A stretch of DNA of 64,000 nt from Arachnopeziza araneosa (lineage: Eukaryota; Ascomycota; Leotiomycetes; Helotiales; Arachnopezizaceae), in the NCBI GenBank assembly GCA_003988855.1, contig QYAI01000064.1, forward strand, positions 162,148 to 226,147. Direction: 5' to 3'. The notes under the pieces are model-generated. The model saw only the letters and a list, made by a program, of their open reading frames with translations, did no database searches and was not told the DNA's origin. This document shows, in pieces, positions 22,921-33,605 of the stretch; positions within the stretch are counted from its first letter, which is position 1, and the number at the start of each line of letters is the position of its first letter. The translations under genes were made by a program, and so were the position numbers.

Positions 22921-23937
22921 ATGAAAATTACCTCCACCACACCCGCTGTTGCATCTCCGCCCACACCCACACCCACCCCGCCCCCCAGCAAAGTAGACAT
23001 TCTCATCCTCGGCGCGGGCTGGACATCCACCTTCTTGATCCCGCTCCTCCAAAGCCGCGGTATAACGCATGCCGCGACCAGCACCACCGGCCGCGGGAGC
23101 ACCATCCCCTTTGTATTCTCACCCACCTCGCCTTCACTCATTCCGTACCTGCATCTCCCCAGCGCCCTCACAATCCTGATTACCTTTCCTCTCGTCGGAC
23201 CCAGCGCGTCAAGCCACCTCGTATCACTCTACACCCAAGCACACCCCCCATCCCCGGGCCAGGAGGCATACCACTTCATCCAGCTCGGCAGCACGGGGAT
23301 CTGGTCTCTGCCTCTCCCAGAAAAAGAAATTTGGGTTACCCGCCATGGTAAGTATGACGCGACGAATGACCGCGCTGAAGCGGAAGACGAACTACTCACC
23401 CTCGGCGGCTGTGTCCTGGATCTGGCGGGGTTGTGGGGTGGTGAGAGACACCCGAAACACTGGCTCGATCGCGTGGCTACGAGCAAGGAGGGAGTCAAGG
23501 GGAGGGGCAGTCTGCATCTAATTCATGGGGCCGATGTGGCAAAGGCGATTGTGGCGGTGCATGAGAAGTGGGAAAAGGGGAAGGGGGAGAGATTTGTAAG
23601 TTTTGTTTTTGTTTTCGATTTGTTTCGAAAGGGCAGGGAGGGTGTTGAGATGGGATGAATAATGTGGGGGCTGATACCAATGGTGTTGCAGATGTTGACG
23701 GATACGATGGTCTACGACTGGTGGCAGCTTATCCTTAGTTTTGCGGGGCAGGCTGAGGAGGAGAGTGGCAAGGAGGGGAAATACGAGAAGCAAATCCAAT
23801 GGATAGGAGAATTGATGAATGCCAAGGAGACAGAAACGAGAGCTTTGCCTAGGAGTATGGAACAACTCGCACGATGTTACGACACGAGGGAATTTTGGAA
23901 ATTGTTTGGAATCATGCCGAGTAGATATTTGATCTAA
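22921..23937 (+). CDS. NAD(P)-binding Rossmann-fold protein, epimerase/reductase-like
   Basis: Exons 22921-23595 and 23692-23937 (intron 96 nt), about 306 aa. After a Pro/Thr-rich N-terminus the chain begins with the beta-alpha-beta dinucleotide-binding unit VDILILGAGWTSTFLIPLL, where the GxGxxx motif is GAGWTS. It continues with TFPL, a HFIQLGSTGIW strand-turn-helix, and HGADVAKAIVAV, the usual position of the extended-SDR 'D-A' helix. The layout matches atypical NAD(P)-dependent sugar-epimerase-like proteins of the YeeZ type. The catalytic YxxxK motif is not obvious, so reaction and substrate stay unassigned. It is the first conserved gene after the accessory block. Confidence 0.75.
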
Positions 23938-23993
23938 TAATACTGATGGAAATTATTGTACATTTATATTTATCAGGGAGCTGCTTGATCTAT

Positions 23994-24348
23994 CTATGTA
24001 GCACCAGCGCTCGTACCATCTTCTGGCCCTGGTAGTCCCTCATCGTCACCTGGCTCGCGATAGCTTCCTACAGGCTTGGCACCGCGAGTGCGATCTGAGA
24101 TGACATTGTTCTTATCGATGGCTTCCTTATCATCTCTCTCTGAAAGGGTTTGTTAGCAGGAGTTTCCTCCATCGCTTGGAATGGTGTGATGAATGGAAAA
24201 GAAACGTACCAAGTTGCTCATCGCTATCTGAGGTTCGGGTGTCAATTCCGTCCTCGATACCTGCATCATCTGCCCGGACGGGGATGGGTTCTTGTTTGCC
24301 GGAGACGTAGGTATCGTCATTGATAGTGCCATCAGGAATGTCAGACAT
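23994..24348 (-). CDS. CHZ-domain histone chaperone-like small acidic protein
   Basis: Exons 24348-24210 and 24139-23994 give 94 aa. The protein is strongly acidic and carries DDKEAIDKNNVISDRTRGAK, closely resembling the CHZ motif (acidic run, then I-x-x-x-RTRG-K) of Chz1, the chaperone that delivers H2A.Z-H2B dimers for chromatin exchange. The C-terminus (YREPGDDEGLPG) is typical of the short filamentous-fungal version. A nuclear role is expected from the family. The 70-nt intron (GTACGT donor) is needed to build the motif. It is convergent with the Rossmann gene, 56 bp between stops. Confidence 0.75.
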
Positions 24349-25129
24349 TTTGGAGAGTTGATTGTATAGAGTGTATCTGTGTAGGAATAGAGCTTTATAG
24401 ATATCTGAGCATTAATGGCCTCCCAAGAAAGGATTTATACACATGAAAAGTACTCTAAGCTCTCAAATGAGATCCTGCAAATGGCCAATTCTATCCATTG
24501 TCTCGATGTCATGACAAGTCCCTTCCATCGCACCTATGATCTCTAGTCGTCGAATCAACTCAAGTTGTTCCTGACTAACACGCAACCATCCTTTCAATGG
24601 ATGGAGATCAATGCAAGAGCAAGAAGCTGAAGTCATGAGCGGGTAGACCCGCATCTTAGACGTCAACACTCCACACTAAAATTAGCGCGTGTTACTCAGG
24701 TACGAGCGAGGAGGAATGGTAAGAAAGATGATTAATACTGTCATCTCACGCTCGTACTCGTGCTCGTATTTGTATTCGGATTGCTGCGAAATGCAACAAC
24801 TCAGAGAGCAAATGTTTATGATTGGGAGAAGTAGGAAGATGGAGCACGCTATAGGGAAGCCAAGAGATCAGGGGAGAGGAAAGGACTGTGAGAAGACCGT
24901 GCATAATTAACTTTGTTATTCGTTTGATGAGTCATACCTTTCCAGAGTGAGTTTGGTGTTCGGCACACATCAATGGCGTTGTGATATACATTGAGACTCG
25001 TCATTCCCACGTGAGCACTTTGAGCTACCGCGTTTCCTTCGCCTGTGATGGTCTTACACATTGATACATGCTGTACAAAGCGTTCCTGACATCGGTGGCG
25101 TCTGGAACAAAAAGTCTGAAGTAGAAGTT
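24349..25129. other. Intergenic region
   Basis: About 780 bp. Short open frames on both strands have no recognisable content and no coherent splice model. Probably holds the CHZ gene promoter and the BCS1-like gene's 3' UTR. Confidence 0.35.
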
Positions 25130-26512
25130 CTAGGCAGACACTTTGACGCCAGTCGGGGCCACCGGTTCGTAAATCCGGGGGATCAATCCTTCAGCCATTT
25201 CAATAGCTCCATCCATGCTGTCCTTGTTGAACAGGAAAAGTCCTTGAATCGCTGCCGTGCTCGTTCGTAGCTTCGGCTTCGTTTCTCCCGTAGCATCAGA
25301 GATCAAATCTAGATCCTCTAGTCTCTGTAGGAAACGCTGTCTACCAGTGCCGTCCTTGTCAATGTCCCCATAGAACCGATCCCACATCTTCTCGGCCTGA
25401 TGACGTGAAGCCTCTGCCAACCGGACTGTCAAATCGACTCGTCCAGGTCGAATCAAAGCTTCGTCCAGACGGTCGATATGGTTCGTGGTCAAAAAAGTGA
25501 TCCGCTCTTCCCCAGCAGCTACCCCATCCATGGCGTTCAATAATCCTGAGAATGTGACCGTCTTCCCACTATATCCATCTGGACTTCGCTGTGTTCGATT
25601 TATGAACGCCGCATCTGCATCTTCCAATAGGAGAATTGTCTTCGGGGGAAGCTTGATGAGCATAGCTGCCAATTTATCATCCGTGAAGCCTGTTTCGTTC
25701 AGATTGATCATCGCAACGCCAAAGTTTAAATCTCCTGCCAATGCTTGAATAAAAGAACTTTTACCACTCCCCGGTGGACCATATAGGAGGTAACCTCTTC
25801 TGTATGGTATTCCACGATCCACATACCACTTTTGTCGCGCCAGAAAGTCCTTTACATCTGCCACGATGCGCTCCTTGATACCACTGTCCAATATCACAGA
25901 TTCTAATGGCCTCTTCTTCCGTGGCTCCCCTAACTGCTGCCAATCCATACCCTGGCAGGTATACATTGCTGTTTTCCCTTCTAGCTCCGAATCCGCAAGC
26001 AGATGGGCCTCTCTGAAAACGTCTTTGAAGATGGAGCTTTGGGAATAGAGGGTGGTAAAAGTGATGGTTTCATGTGGCTCCCCGGTCTGATGGTTGAATG
26101 TGCTCTGCTTCTCGCGATTGACTTGTATATACGTATTCCTGTACCGCAGCAGGTACTTGCCAAAACCCGGATGTAGAGTAAATTTTTCCAACGCCTCCTG
26201 GCCCTTTTCACCCTTGACAAATGTCTTCATCGATAGCTGATGTATTCGAGTCAATTGACTGGCGAGAAGTCCGCCGGAAGGTCTCTGAAGAGAGAGCCAT
26301 GCTAATATCCATGGGTATGAGTCGTCGCGTTTGCTGATTTCGAGGTTGACAAGCAGTCTGCGCTTTAGGAGCGACGCGCCTCTGATTGTCCAGCGTCGCG
26401 CGACAGCTGCAGCTGCTCCCAAGCCTGCAAGGCCGAGTCCGCCAGCGAACAGAGGATTGTTGAAGAGCGCATCGAGTGGGAGGAAGGATGTTGGCACTGG
26501 CGAGTTGGACAT
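25130..26512 (-). CDS. bcs1: BCS1-like mitochondrial AAA ATPase
   Basis: Intronless, 460 aa, close to the usual Bcs1 length. Bcs1 is an inner-membrane AAA protein that moves the folded Rieske Fe-S protein across the membrane so that complex III can be completed. The N-terminus has one hydrophobic segment (FAGGLGLAGLGAAAAVA) followed by positive residues, the Bcs1-type internal import signal, then the BCS1-specific domain (WILAWLS, GFGKYLLRYRNTYIQVNRE). The AAA module shows Walker A GPPGSGKSS, Walker B ILLLEDADAA and the second region of homology FLTTNHIDRLDEALIRPGRVD with the Arg finger. All key residues are present. Several fungi keep extra BCS1-like paralogues, so this could be one of those rather than the sole orthologue. 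Confidence 0.9.
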   Translation of the reverse strand: MSNSPVPTSFLPLDALFNNPLFAGGLGLAGLGAAAAVARRWTIRGASLLKRRLLVNLEISKRDDSYPWILAWLSLQRPSGGLLASQLTRIHQLSMKTFVKGEKGQEALEKFTLHPGFGKYLLRYRNTYIQVNREKQSTFNHQTGEPHETITFTTLYSQSSIFKDVFREAHLLADSELEGKTAMYTCQGMDWQQLGEPRKKRPLESVILDSGIKERIVADVKDFLARQKWYVDRGIPYRRGYLLYGPPGSGKSSFIQALAGDLNFGVAMINLNETGFTDDKLAAMLIKLPPKTILLLEDADAAFINRTQRSPDGYSGKTVTFSGLLNAMDGVAAGEERITFLTTNHIDRLDEALIRPGRVDLTVRLAEASRHQAEKMWDRFYGDIDKDGTGRQRFLQRLEDLDLISDATGETKPKLRTSTAAIQGLFLFNKDSMDGAIEMAEGLIPRIYEPVAPTGVKVSA

Positions 26513-27598
26513 TGCTTGGGGGTTGAATCATAAATTTTTAGGGTTCATTTCACGATGACGCCAATCTAGGACAAGCGAAAACACCAAGAAAGCTTCACCT
26601 CCTTTCCCTTCCACCAATCTTCTGCTTGTTTACATTTTCTTCTTCTTCGCAGATCACAACAGTCTACAGCACATTATACGCGCCTCGGTTCTTTTTGGAA
26701 AGACGGAATGCCCTCCACCAAATGTTGGCTCCTCCTACGCCGCCTCCACATGGAGCCTTTTTGGAGGCTCTCAGCAGCTGCATCGTCCCGATTAGTTCGC
26801 AAAACTTGGCAATGTGCAAAGCCTCTCTTCTAGCTCCAGGGGCTGAAAGCAGCTTGGTGTCCTCCTCCGATGCCGCGTTTACTCCGTATCGAGCGTGTCC
26901 GCTGCCAGTCCTTCGAGCTCAGCTGCACAGCCCCACGGCAAGCATCCAGTCCCGATGCTGTGATTCAGGACTATGTTTGAATCAGTTTCGGCGAATGACA
27001 AGACCTGTCACAATTCTGCCTTGAGGTGAAGACTAGCTTGCAGTGAGGCATGAGATCTTGCCGGCAGTCTGCAGTCTGTCCCACTGTTGCTGGAGAGTGG
27101 AAATGCACAAGTGCAAATGTCAAATCAGATGGTGGGTCTGTTATCTTTTTCTGTAGCAAGCTTAAACGGTCTCCTTCCTGCATCTTTCATCCTTCCTGGC
27201 GACATCTCGAGTGTTGATTGACCAGCGTGGTGCCTCTGCCCTGCAGCCAGGGTTCGACGTGGCTTGATTCCGCCCAACCGCAGCCCAAAAACATCACCTT
27301 TCGGACACTACTTTGGATCTAGCCCTGCCCCTCACGTGTTGGCGCCTTGCGACTTCAACCTTTTATCATTCGGATTCTTGCTGCCTTCCTGCTGTATTTC
27401 TTTCCATACTTCGCAGGAACAGGTGTGTATAACTATTTCACTCACTTTCCAAGCACGTATTGGCTTATCATACCTCCCTATATTGCACCATTTGACGTAG
27501 TGGTTCGTCCTGTCGTTGGTGGATGGTAAGGCTCTACTCCGAGCCTCGTTGATATCGGAGGCAGTTCAAAGCAGGGCAAGGTCACACGAAATCTCAAG
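26513..27598. other. Divergent promoter region between the BCS1-like and RBR ligase genes
   Basis: About 1.09 kb. No gene is supported; an open frame at 26626-27024 lacks domain features. It should carry the promoters of both flanking genes. Confidence 0.4.
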
Positions 27599-28834
27599 AT
27601 GCCGACCGCCGCTTGGACTGGTTTCTTACACTCATGGCATACGCTTGCGATTGTCCTGAAGTGGATGTGCATCACCGTTATCGGGATTCCTGTTGCACTC
27701 GCTACATGTGTCGTTGTGGCCTTGGCCGTTGTGGCGTTTGGAGCTCTATGTCTGGGAGCTGCTGCTGCGGCATGTGCAGGAGTCTTTTACCTCTTTAAAG
27801 GAATATGGTGGCTTCTTCTGAGAATACCTTGGTGGATAAGTAATTGGAGGATCCGACGAGCAGAGAAACTACTGTTAGGTGGGCTGCCGACGACAGAGCA
27901 TGAGACCCGGAGACGGAGGCGACGATGGTTCGGCATGAGGGACGAAAGGCGGCTCCCAAGTCAGAGAATAACAACACAGATGATTCAAACGCCTCACTAC
28001 CGGTCACCAATAACCTTAACGCCCCCACCCAGAGCTCATCTTATGCTCCCCATGGAAGAAGGTGCAGCACCAATTCAAGGTCTTCCAGGCATGATCGAAT
28101 GTCAGGTGTGCATGGAAGACAAATGGCCTGTAGACTTTCCGGACCGAGCTCCTACTGATAACTGCGACCATGAAACAACAGATTGCTGCAAGCCATGCTT
28201 AGCTCAATCTATCGAAATGGCATTTCAAGGAAACATCTGGGACGATATTCGCTGTCCCAGCTGCAACCTTCAACTCGAGCACAAAGATGTACGAGAATTT
28301 GCAACGCCTGAAATCTTTGAAAGGTGAGATCTCCTTTTGTCAATCGACGTATATCAGAAGCTCATTTGCCATAGATATGATCACCTTGCCACACGTCAAG
28401 CTTTAGAGAGCATTCCCAACTTTCGCTGGTGCTTAGGTCCTGATTGTGATTTCGGACAAGAGCACCCCATCGATCCAAGAGAGGATCCAATTGTGACATG
28501 CACATCTTGTTCTTTCGTTCAATGTTCCTACCATCAAATAAAATGGCATGAGGGTTTGACATGTGACGAATACGATACACAGGCGGCAGCAGGAGCCGCT
28601 GTGCAAGACGAGAGAACGGAGAAGATCATCAAAAAGATATCCAAGAGGTGTCCTGGATGCCAGAGATATATAAATAAGAATGGAGGCTGCCCACATATGA
28701 GTTGTGAGTTACTCTCTTGAATTCGGATGAAAAGGATGCTAATGCTATGTTTAGGTATATGTGGAAAGCAGTTTTGCTGGAATTGCATGTATGACTACCC
28801 GAAACATAGTTGGATATGTACGAAGCGTAGCTGA
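27599..28834 (+). CDS. RBR-type E3 ubiquitin ligase with N-terminal membrane segment(s)
   Basis: Exons 27599-28323, 28375-28703 and 28755-28834; 377 aa. RBR ligases form a ubiquitin thioester on a RING2 cysteine before transfer. The N-terminus has a long hydrophobic region (about residues 15-75), probably two or three membrane helices, then an Arg-rich linker (RRRRRR). RING1 begins near residue 165 with CQVCMED and ends RCPSCN. The IBR carries CLGPDCDFGQ and CTSCSFVQCSYH. RING2 reads CPGCQRYINKNGGCPHMSC-ICG-KQFCWNC, where the GGC cysteine is at the catalytic position known from Parkin and HHARI. The protein stops soon after RING2. Both introns are required to assemble the IBR and RING2. A membrane-bound quality-control role is inference from topology. 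Confidence 0.85.
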
Positions 28835-29618
28835 TAGAACATGGTCTGGGTAAGATTATGAATTATTTGAAGACGCAGCAGATGATCATGGCAAATGAGA
28901 AAGATCTTTCTTTTGTTTGAGGTATTTAGCGCATCGGGAGGATTTTTTGTAAAGCTATCTTTAAAGCTACCCATAGAAATCTTGATGAGATTTTCTCCTT
29001 CCTATTGCGAACTCTCTGATCTGACACACTGTCCTCACCAGGCAGATACCCGTGAGTTAGTTGGTGAGAGCGGAGACTCATGCTTGACGCACGTGATAGC
29101 CATAAAAATCCATTCCGACAAGTCTAACAATGCCACAAATGTTCGGTTTTGATGATCCGTTTCAATTATGGAAGGCTCAAACAATACCATCACGGATTTC
29201 GAAAGAGGGATGTTAATCGTCACTCGTGCTTCAATTGTGCTCACATTCCCTTCTAGGGATAGCGGCTTACATATGAGCAGGGCATTTCTCCACCACCTCA
29301 CACCTCATCAATCTGCAATCTGAAGACATCATTCATTCATATACAGACAGTCCCGCAGTTACCCAGTGCTGACAACGGAAGTGAGACGGCCGATAAGCGC
29401 GCAGAATTGCCCCATCGGGTGCAAATTCATCTTCTTGATTCCCCTCGATCCAATTGATAATTACGACCCCCTCGAGATAACTCACAGCACCGCTCATGGT
29501 AGTCATCTTTCTGTGTATTCGACTCAGCGTAATCCAAAACTCTGTCGTGTTCAACAGTCCTCGTTTTGCTTCTGCTTCCCGACGATCAATTGTTGCTGGC
29601 TACCTCGCCAAACGGACC
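28835..29618. other. Intergenic and 5' region of the S9 peptidase gene
   Basis: About 780 bp. From 29496 the frame is open and continuous with the peptidase start at 29619, so its last part may encode an N-terminal extension or be 5' UTR. Confidence 0.4.
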
Positions 29619-31657
29619 ATGAGCTCAGCAAAGAAGACAGCGCCCTATGGGACTTGGACCTCCCCAATTATCGCAGATATTGTATCAGGAAGCAATCTCG
29701 CGTTCAAAGAAGTTCATGCGAATGTACCAATGCACCCTTTCCATTCTCTCAGATACTTGCTGATGGGACACAGACCAAGACTGGGAGCATCTACCTGGTA
29801 GAAGCTCGCCCCGCAGAGAAGGGTCGCAACGCAATCGTTCAATTCAAAGATGGGAAAATCACTGAACTCCTTCCAAAAGAGTACAACGCTGCAAGTCAGA
29901 TTCATGAGTACGGTGGAGGCGCCGTGTCTCTGAGTCCAGATGGATCGCTCATTTTCAATGACAAAACCACTTCCGGGGTTTTCAAGCTTTCTCCCGAGGG
30001 AGAAGCGACCGAAGTGATCAAGGGCGACAAGAATTTGAGATTTGCGAGCTTTGATGTCCACCCCGAGAACCACCATCTGATTCTCGCGGTTCATGAGGAT
30101 CATACGGGAAAAGAAGTCATCAACAACATCGCATTGATTGATACCAGTAAGAACGAGTCCAAAGTGGTGATCGAAGGCGCCGATTTCTACAGCCATCCAA
30201 GGTTTAGTCCAGATGGAAAGACCATCTCCTGGCTACAATGGAGCCATCCAGATATGCCATGGACCGGGTCTGAGGCGTACATTACCAGTTTCGACAACGG
30301 AACTGTGGGAAAACCCACATATGTCGCCGGTAAAGCGAGAGAAGAGAGTATCGCTCAGCCAAAATGGCATGTGGATGGAACACTTCTCTTCTGCAGTGAT
30401 CGAACTGGATTTTGGCAATTATACCAATATAATCTAAAGACCGCAACGACCAAAAAGCTAGAGATTCCAGAATTGGAGAAAACTGAGATTGGAGGCAGAG
30501 AATTTGTCATGGGATGGTAGGTTTTACCTTCAACATCACAAAAGCTAACATTTCGTAGCTGCACGTATGTTTCTATGAACGAGTTTCAATTGATTATCAC
30601 GTACATCAAAAATGCTACCAACGGAATCATCTCGTATGACCTCCGCTCAAAAGCTGTCAAGGAAATTTCGCCTGAGTTGGTAGAAATCGGCTGGACTGCG
30701 CTCCAGAAGGTCTCCGAGAGTGAGATTGTAATCATCGGAACGACGCCTACGGCTCCTCAAGGTCTCTACCTGATCAGCACCGCGGAAGGGTCTTCCAAGA
30801 AGCTCCTCAAATCATCCAGTGGAGTTGATCTCCCGGAATCCATCTTTTCAGAATCACAGTCCATTGAATACCCCCGTGTTCATGGTGCCGACGTCGGGTC
30901 TTCCTCGTATGCAATGTTCATCCCCCCTCACAATCCATCTTTCTCGGCGCCTGAAGGGAGTAAACCACCACTTATCGTATCCATCCATGGTGGTCCAACC
31001 CATCACATCGGTCCTGGCCTCTCCCTCACCGCACAATACTTCACCTCTCGAGGTTATGCATTCTGCTCCGTGAACTACGCCGGCTCAACCGGATATGGCC
31101 GAAAGTATCGAGAGTTGCTAGACTACAACTGGGGTCTGAAAGACTGCGAGGACACGGTATCCTGCATTGAGTACCTCTCCGAGAAAGGTCTCATTGACGG
31201 GAGCAAAGTCGGCATCAGAGGAGGCTCAGCTGGTGGGTACACGGTCCTGCAAGGGATGGTGACGTTCCCACAATCCTTCACCGCTGGCTGTTCTCACTAC
31301 GGCATCGGCAATCTCAAAGCCCTCGCAGGCGATACGCACAAATTCGAATCCCACTATCTCTTTGCGCTCCTCTTCCCGGAAGGGACCCCGAAAGAAGAGC
31401 AGGACCAGATCATCTACGACCGCAGTCCCTGTCATCACGCGGACAAGATCGAGAAGCCGTTGGTGTTGCTGCAGGGGAGCGAGGATAAGGTGGTCCCGCC
31501 GGAACAGGCAGAGGAGATGGAGAAGATTCTCAAGGCGAAGGGGAGGGATGTCACACTGATTGTTTTCGAGGGGGAGGGGCATGGGTTTATGATGGCGGAG
31601 AATATCAAGCGTGCCTTGGAAGAAGAGGAGGCGCTGTGGAAGAGGACCTTGTTGTAG
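29619..31657 (+). CDS. Prolyl oligopeptidase-family (S9) serine peptidase, acylaminoacyl-peptidase-like
   Basis: Exons 29619-29723, 29780-30516 and 30559-31657; about 646 aa. It begins MSSAKKTAPYGTWTSPI, the common start of cytosolic fungal and bacterial S9C-like peptidases. The first part is a beta-propeller with WD/PD40-like turns (LSPDGSLIF, FSPDGKTISWLQW). The C-terminal alpha/beta-hydrolase domain carries IHGGPTHH, YAGSTGYGR, the nucleophile elbow GGSAGGY (Ser), the acid GSEDKVVPP (Asp), and GEGHGF (His): a complete triad. The first intron was set at 56 nt because a nearer acceptor would leave only 29 nt and break the KEV-x6-IY spacing of the family. An in-frame upstream ATG at 29496 could add an Arg/Ser-rich, mitochondrial-presequence-like extension. 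Confidence 0.87.
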
Positions 31658-31678
31658 GTAGGATGTATCTTAGGCTCG

Positions 31679-32773
31679 TTATGCTTTCGAGATGGATACC
31701 GCGTCTTGCAACACACCTGCCACCCCCCTCCTCACCTCCTCCACAATCTCAGCTGCGCTTTTCACCTCCCTCACCAACCCAATGCCCGTGCCAGCATACG
31801 TAGCCATCCTGCCATCCTCACCCCACCCCTCCTCCCCCTTCTCCATGCTCTCCTCGTACAGTTTCTTGTTTTCCTCAAACGGCATCCCACCCTCGTGATC
31901 CCGCCAGCTCTGATTGACCAAGCCCCGGGCGTCGAATTCCGCCGGCCAGCCCATCGTGCCTCGGAGGTGATTATACAGCTGCGTCTTGACCGTCGTCTGA
32001 CCGCCATCGCTGCCAGCGAGGACGTGTCTCTGGTAGCCCGGATTAATCACCGCTTCCCTCGCCGCCAAGAACCGCGTCCCCATGGCGACACCCGCTGCCC
32101 CCAGCGTCAGCACCGCCGCGACGCCTCTGGCATCAGCCACGCCGCCTGCCGCGATGAGCGGGATATCTCCCCCTTTCCCCTGCGACAGCACATCCACCAC
32201 CTCGGGCAGCAGCGCCACGATGCCCGCCCCGCTCGTCCGCGAGTGCCCGCCCGCATCCGCCCCCTGAACCACCAGCCCATCCGGGGGGATCTGGCTCTCC
32301 GCCGCCGCAACCGCATCGCCCACTGACGGCGCCTGGATCCAGACGTGGGTGCGCGGCGACGCAGCGCGGATCCCGCGTGTCCACGCATCCAGCTCGGCCT
32401 GGCCGTGGCGCGGCGCGAATAACCACACGATGGCGGGCGCGAGCGCGGCCATGCTCTCCAGCGTGATGCCCAGGTCGCCCGTCCATGTCTGGATGCCGAT
32501 CCCCAGCGGGAGGATGGCGGGGGCTGGGGCGGCGTCCTGGATGAAGCGCGGGAGGGGCCCGGAGTGGCGGATCTGCTGCCACGCGGTTTGCAGGTGTCCT
32601 GCGAGCTCTGATGGCTCGTTTCCTGGGCCGATGAAGCCCATCCCGCCCGCGCTGGAGGTGGCGATGGCGAGGGAGGGCCCTGAGATGTTCTTCATCGGGG
32701 CGGAGATGATGAGCGGCGTTTGGATCCAGGGGAAGGCGGTGCGGAGGGTCTGGATATGTTTTAGTGCTGCCAT
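31679..32773 (-). CDS. Nitronate monooxygenase (2-nitropropane dioxygenase family)
   Basis: Intronless, 364 aa. FMN-dependent TIM-barrel enzyme that oxidises alkyl nitronates such as propionate-3-nitronate to carbonyl compounds and nitrite. The start TPLIISAPMKNISGPSLAIA and the GGMGFIGPG loop bind FMN phosphate. The middle has the characteristic GADAGGHSRTSG and PLIAAGGVADARGVAAVLTLGA, and MGTRFLAARE closes the barrel. It is markedly GC-rich compared with its neighbours, so opposite-strand frames are artificially long. Its stop lies 21 bp from the stop of the S9 peptidase, so the two genes converge with almost no spacer. Confidence 0.88.
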   Translation of the reverse strand: MAALKHIQTLRTAFPWIQTPLIISAPMKNISGPSLAIATSSAGGMGFIGPGNEPSELAGHLQTAWQQIRHSGPLPRFIQDAAPAPAILPLGIGIQTWTGDLGITLESMAALAPAIVWLFAPRHGQAELDAWTRGIRAASPRTHVWIQAPSVGDAVAAAESQIPPDGLVVQGADAGGHSRTSGAGIVALLPEVVDVLSQGKGGDIPLIAAGGVADARGVAAVLTLGAAGVAMGTRFLAAREAVINPGYQRHVLAGSDGGQTTVKTQLYNHLRGTMGWPAEFDARGLVNQSWRDHEGGMPFEENKKLYEESMEKGEEGWGEDGRMATYAGTGIGLVREVKSAAEIVEEVRRGVAGVLQDAVSISKA

Positions 32774-33605
32774 TTTGAGGTGGGTTACTGCGAGTTATGG
32801 ATTGACAAGAACGAATTTACTGATCATGTGTGGAAGGTTGTGGGTGTGAAGGGATGGTGTGATGCTTACCTGAAGGTGCAAGTCTTTGCTCCACGTGACT
32901 GAGTAGTCCAGGGCTTGTCAAAGGGTTTTCAAATATGGATTGGGACAGTTTCCGAACATCCAAGCCTTTTGTTTTGAGATGTTTGTTTCTCGGAAGGTTG
33001 GGAGATAACATCAAGTGCTGAGAGCCCATCTCAACTCAGACCACTTGAGGCTCTCCCTAAGCCATATGATTGGAGTTTCAAAGAACCATCGAGACACTCA
33101 ATTGCAGATAATCATCCAATGTAACTGAGACGGAGCGAGAATGTATCCTTATCGTTTTGAGAATAGATCAAGTCAGGTTCATGGCTATTCAAAAAGATTT
33201 ATTTAGAAGGAGTTACTTCCTTGCCGCTACAACGACTATGGACATGATACAGAAGACGGAGATATCGGCCGATGACTGGAGGAATGAGAGTCCTGTGCTG
33301 CACGCACTCTGTCTCATCTTGAGCTTGTCAAGTGTCGCATTTTGAAGAGTGAAAACAAAATTTATTTCTTTGTCATTTTGCATTCAATCCTCACATGTAC
33401 GAATCCACTTGTTCTAGAACCTTAATTCCCGAGAAACATAGGCCGAAGAGCGAGATCGATGGGCCTTTTGTCTTTGTACAAATGCGTCGAAGTCCTTTGT
33501 CTTGTGGTTTCACACAGAACTATATCTTGACTTCAATTCATCCCAACTTAGCACATGCATATTCTCTCAATTCAGTAATTCAATTCAGTAATTCAAATCG
33601 TCAAA
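32774..33605. other. Divergent intergenic region
   Basis: About 830 bp between the start of the nitronate monooxygenase gene and the start of the G1 peptidase gene. No gene is supported. The final 100 bases contain repeated AATTCAGT units just ahead of the ATG at 33606, probably within the 5' leader. Confidence 0.4.

Noticed and set aside
23229..23865. Minus-strand frames over the Rossmann gene
   Set aside because: Antisense to a gene with a clear dinucleotide-binding motif; composition is Pro/Ser noise.
24463..25061. Small gene candidates between the CHZ and BCS1-like genes
   Set aside because: Could be spliced in several ways, none yielding a recognisable or clearly biased protein.
29724..29752. 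A 29-nt intron in the S9 peptidase
   Set aside because: Too short for a fungal intron; the 56-nt alternative ending at 29779 restores family spacing.
31771..32849. Long + strand and alternative-frame open frames over the nitronate monooxygenase gene
   Set aside because: They are shadows produced by the high GC content; the minus-strand frame has all FMN-binding motifs.
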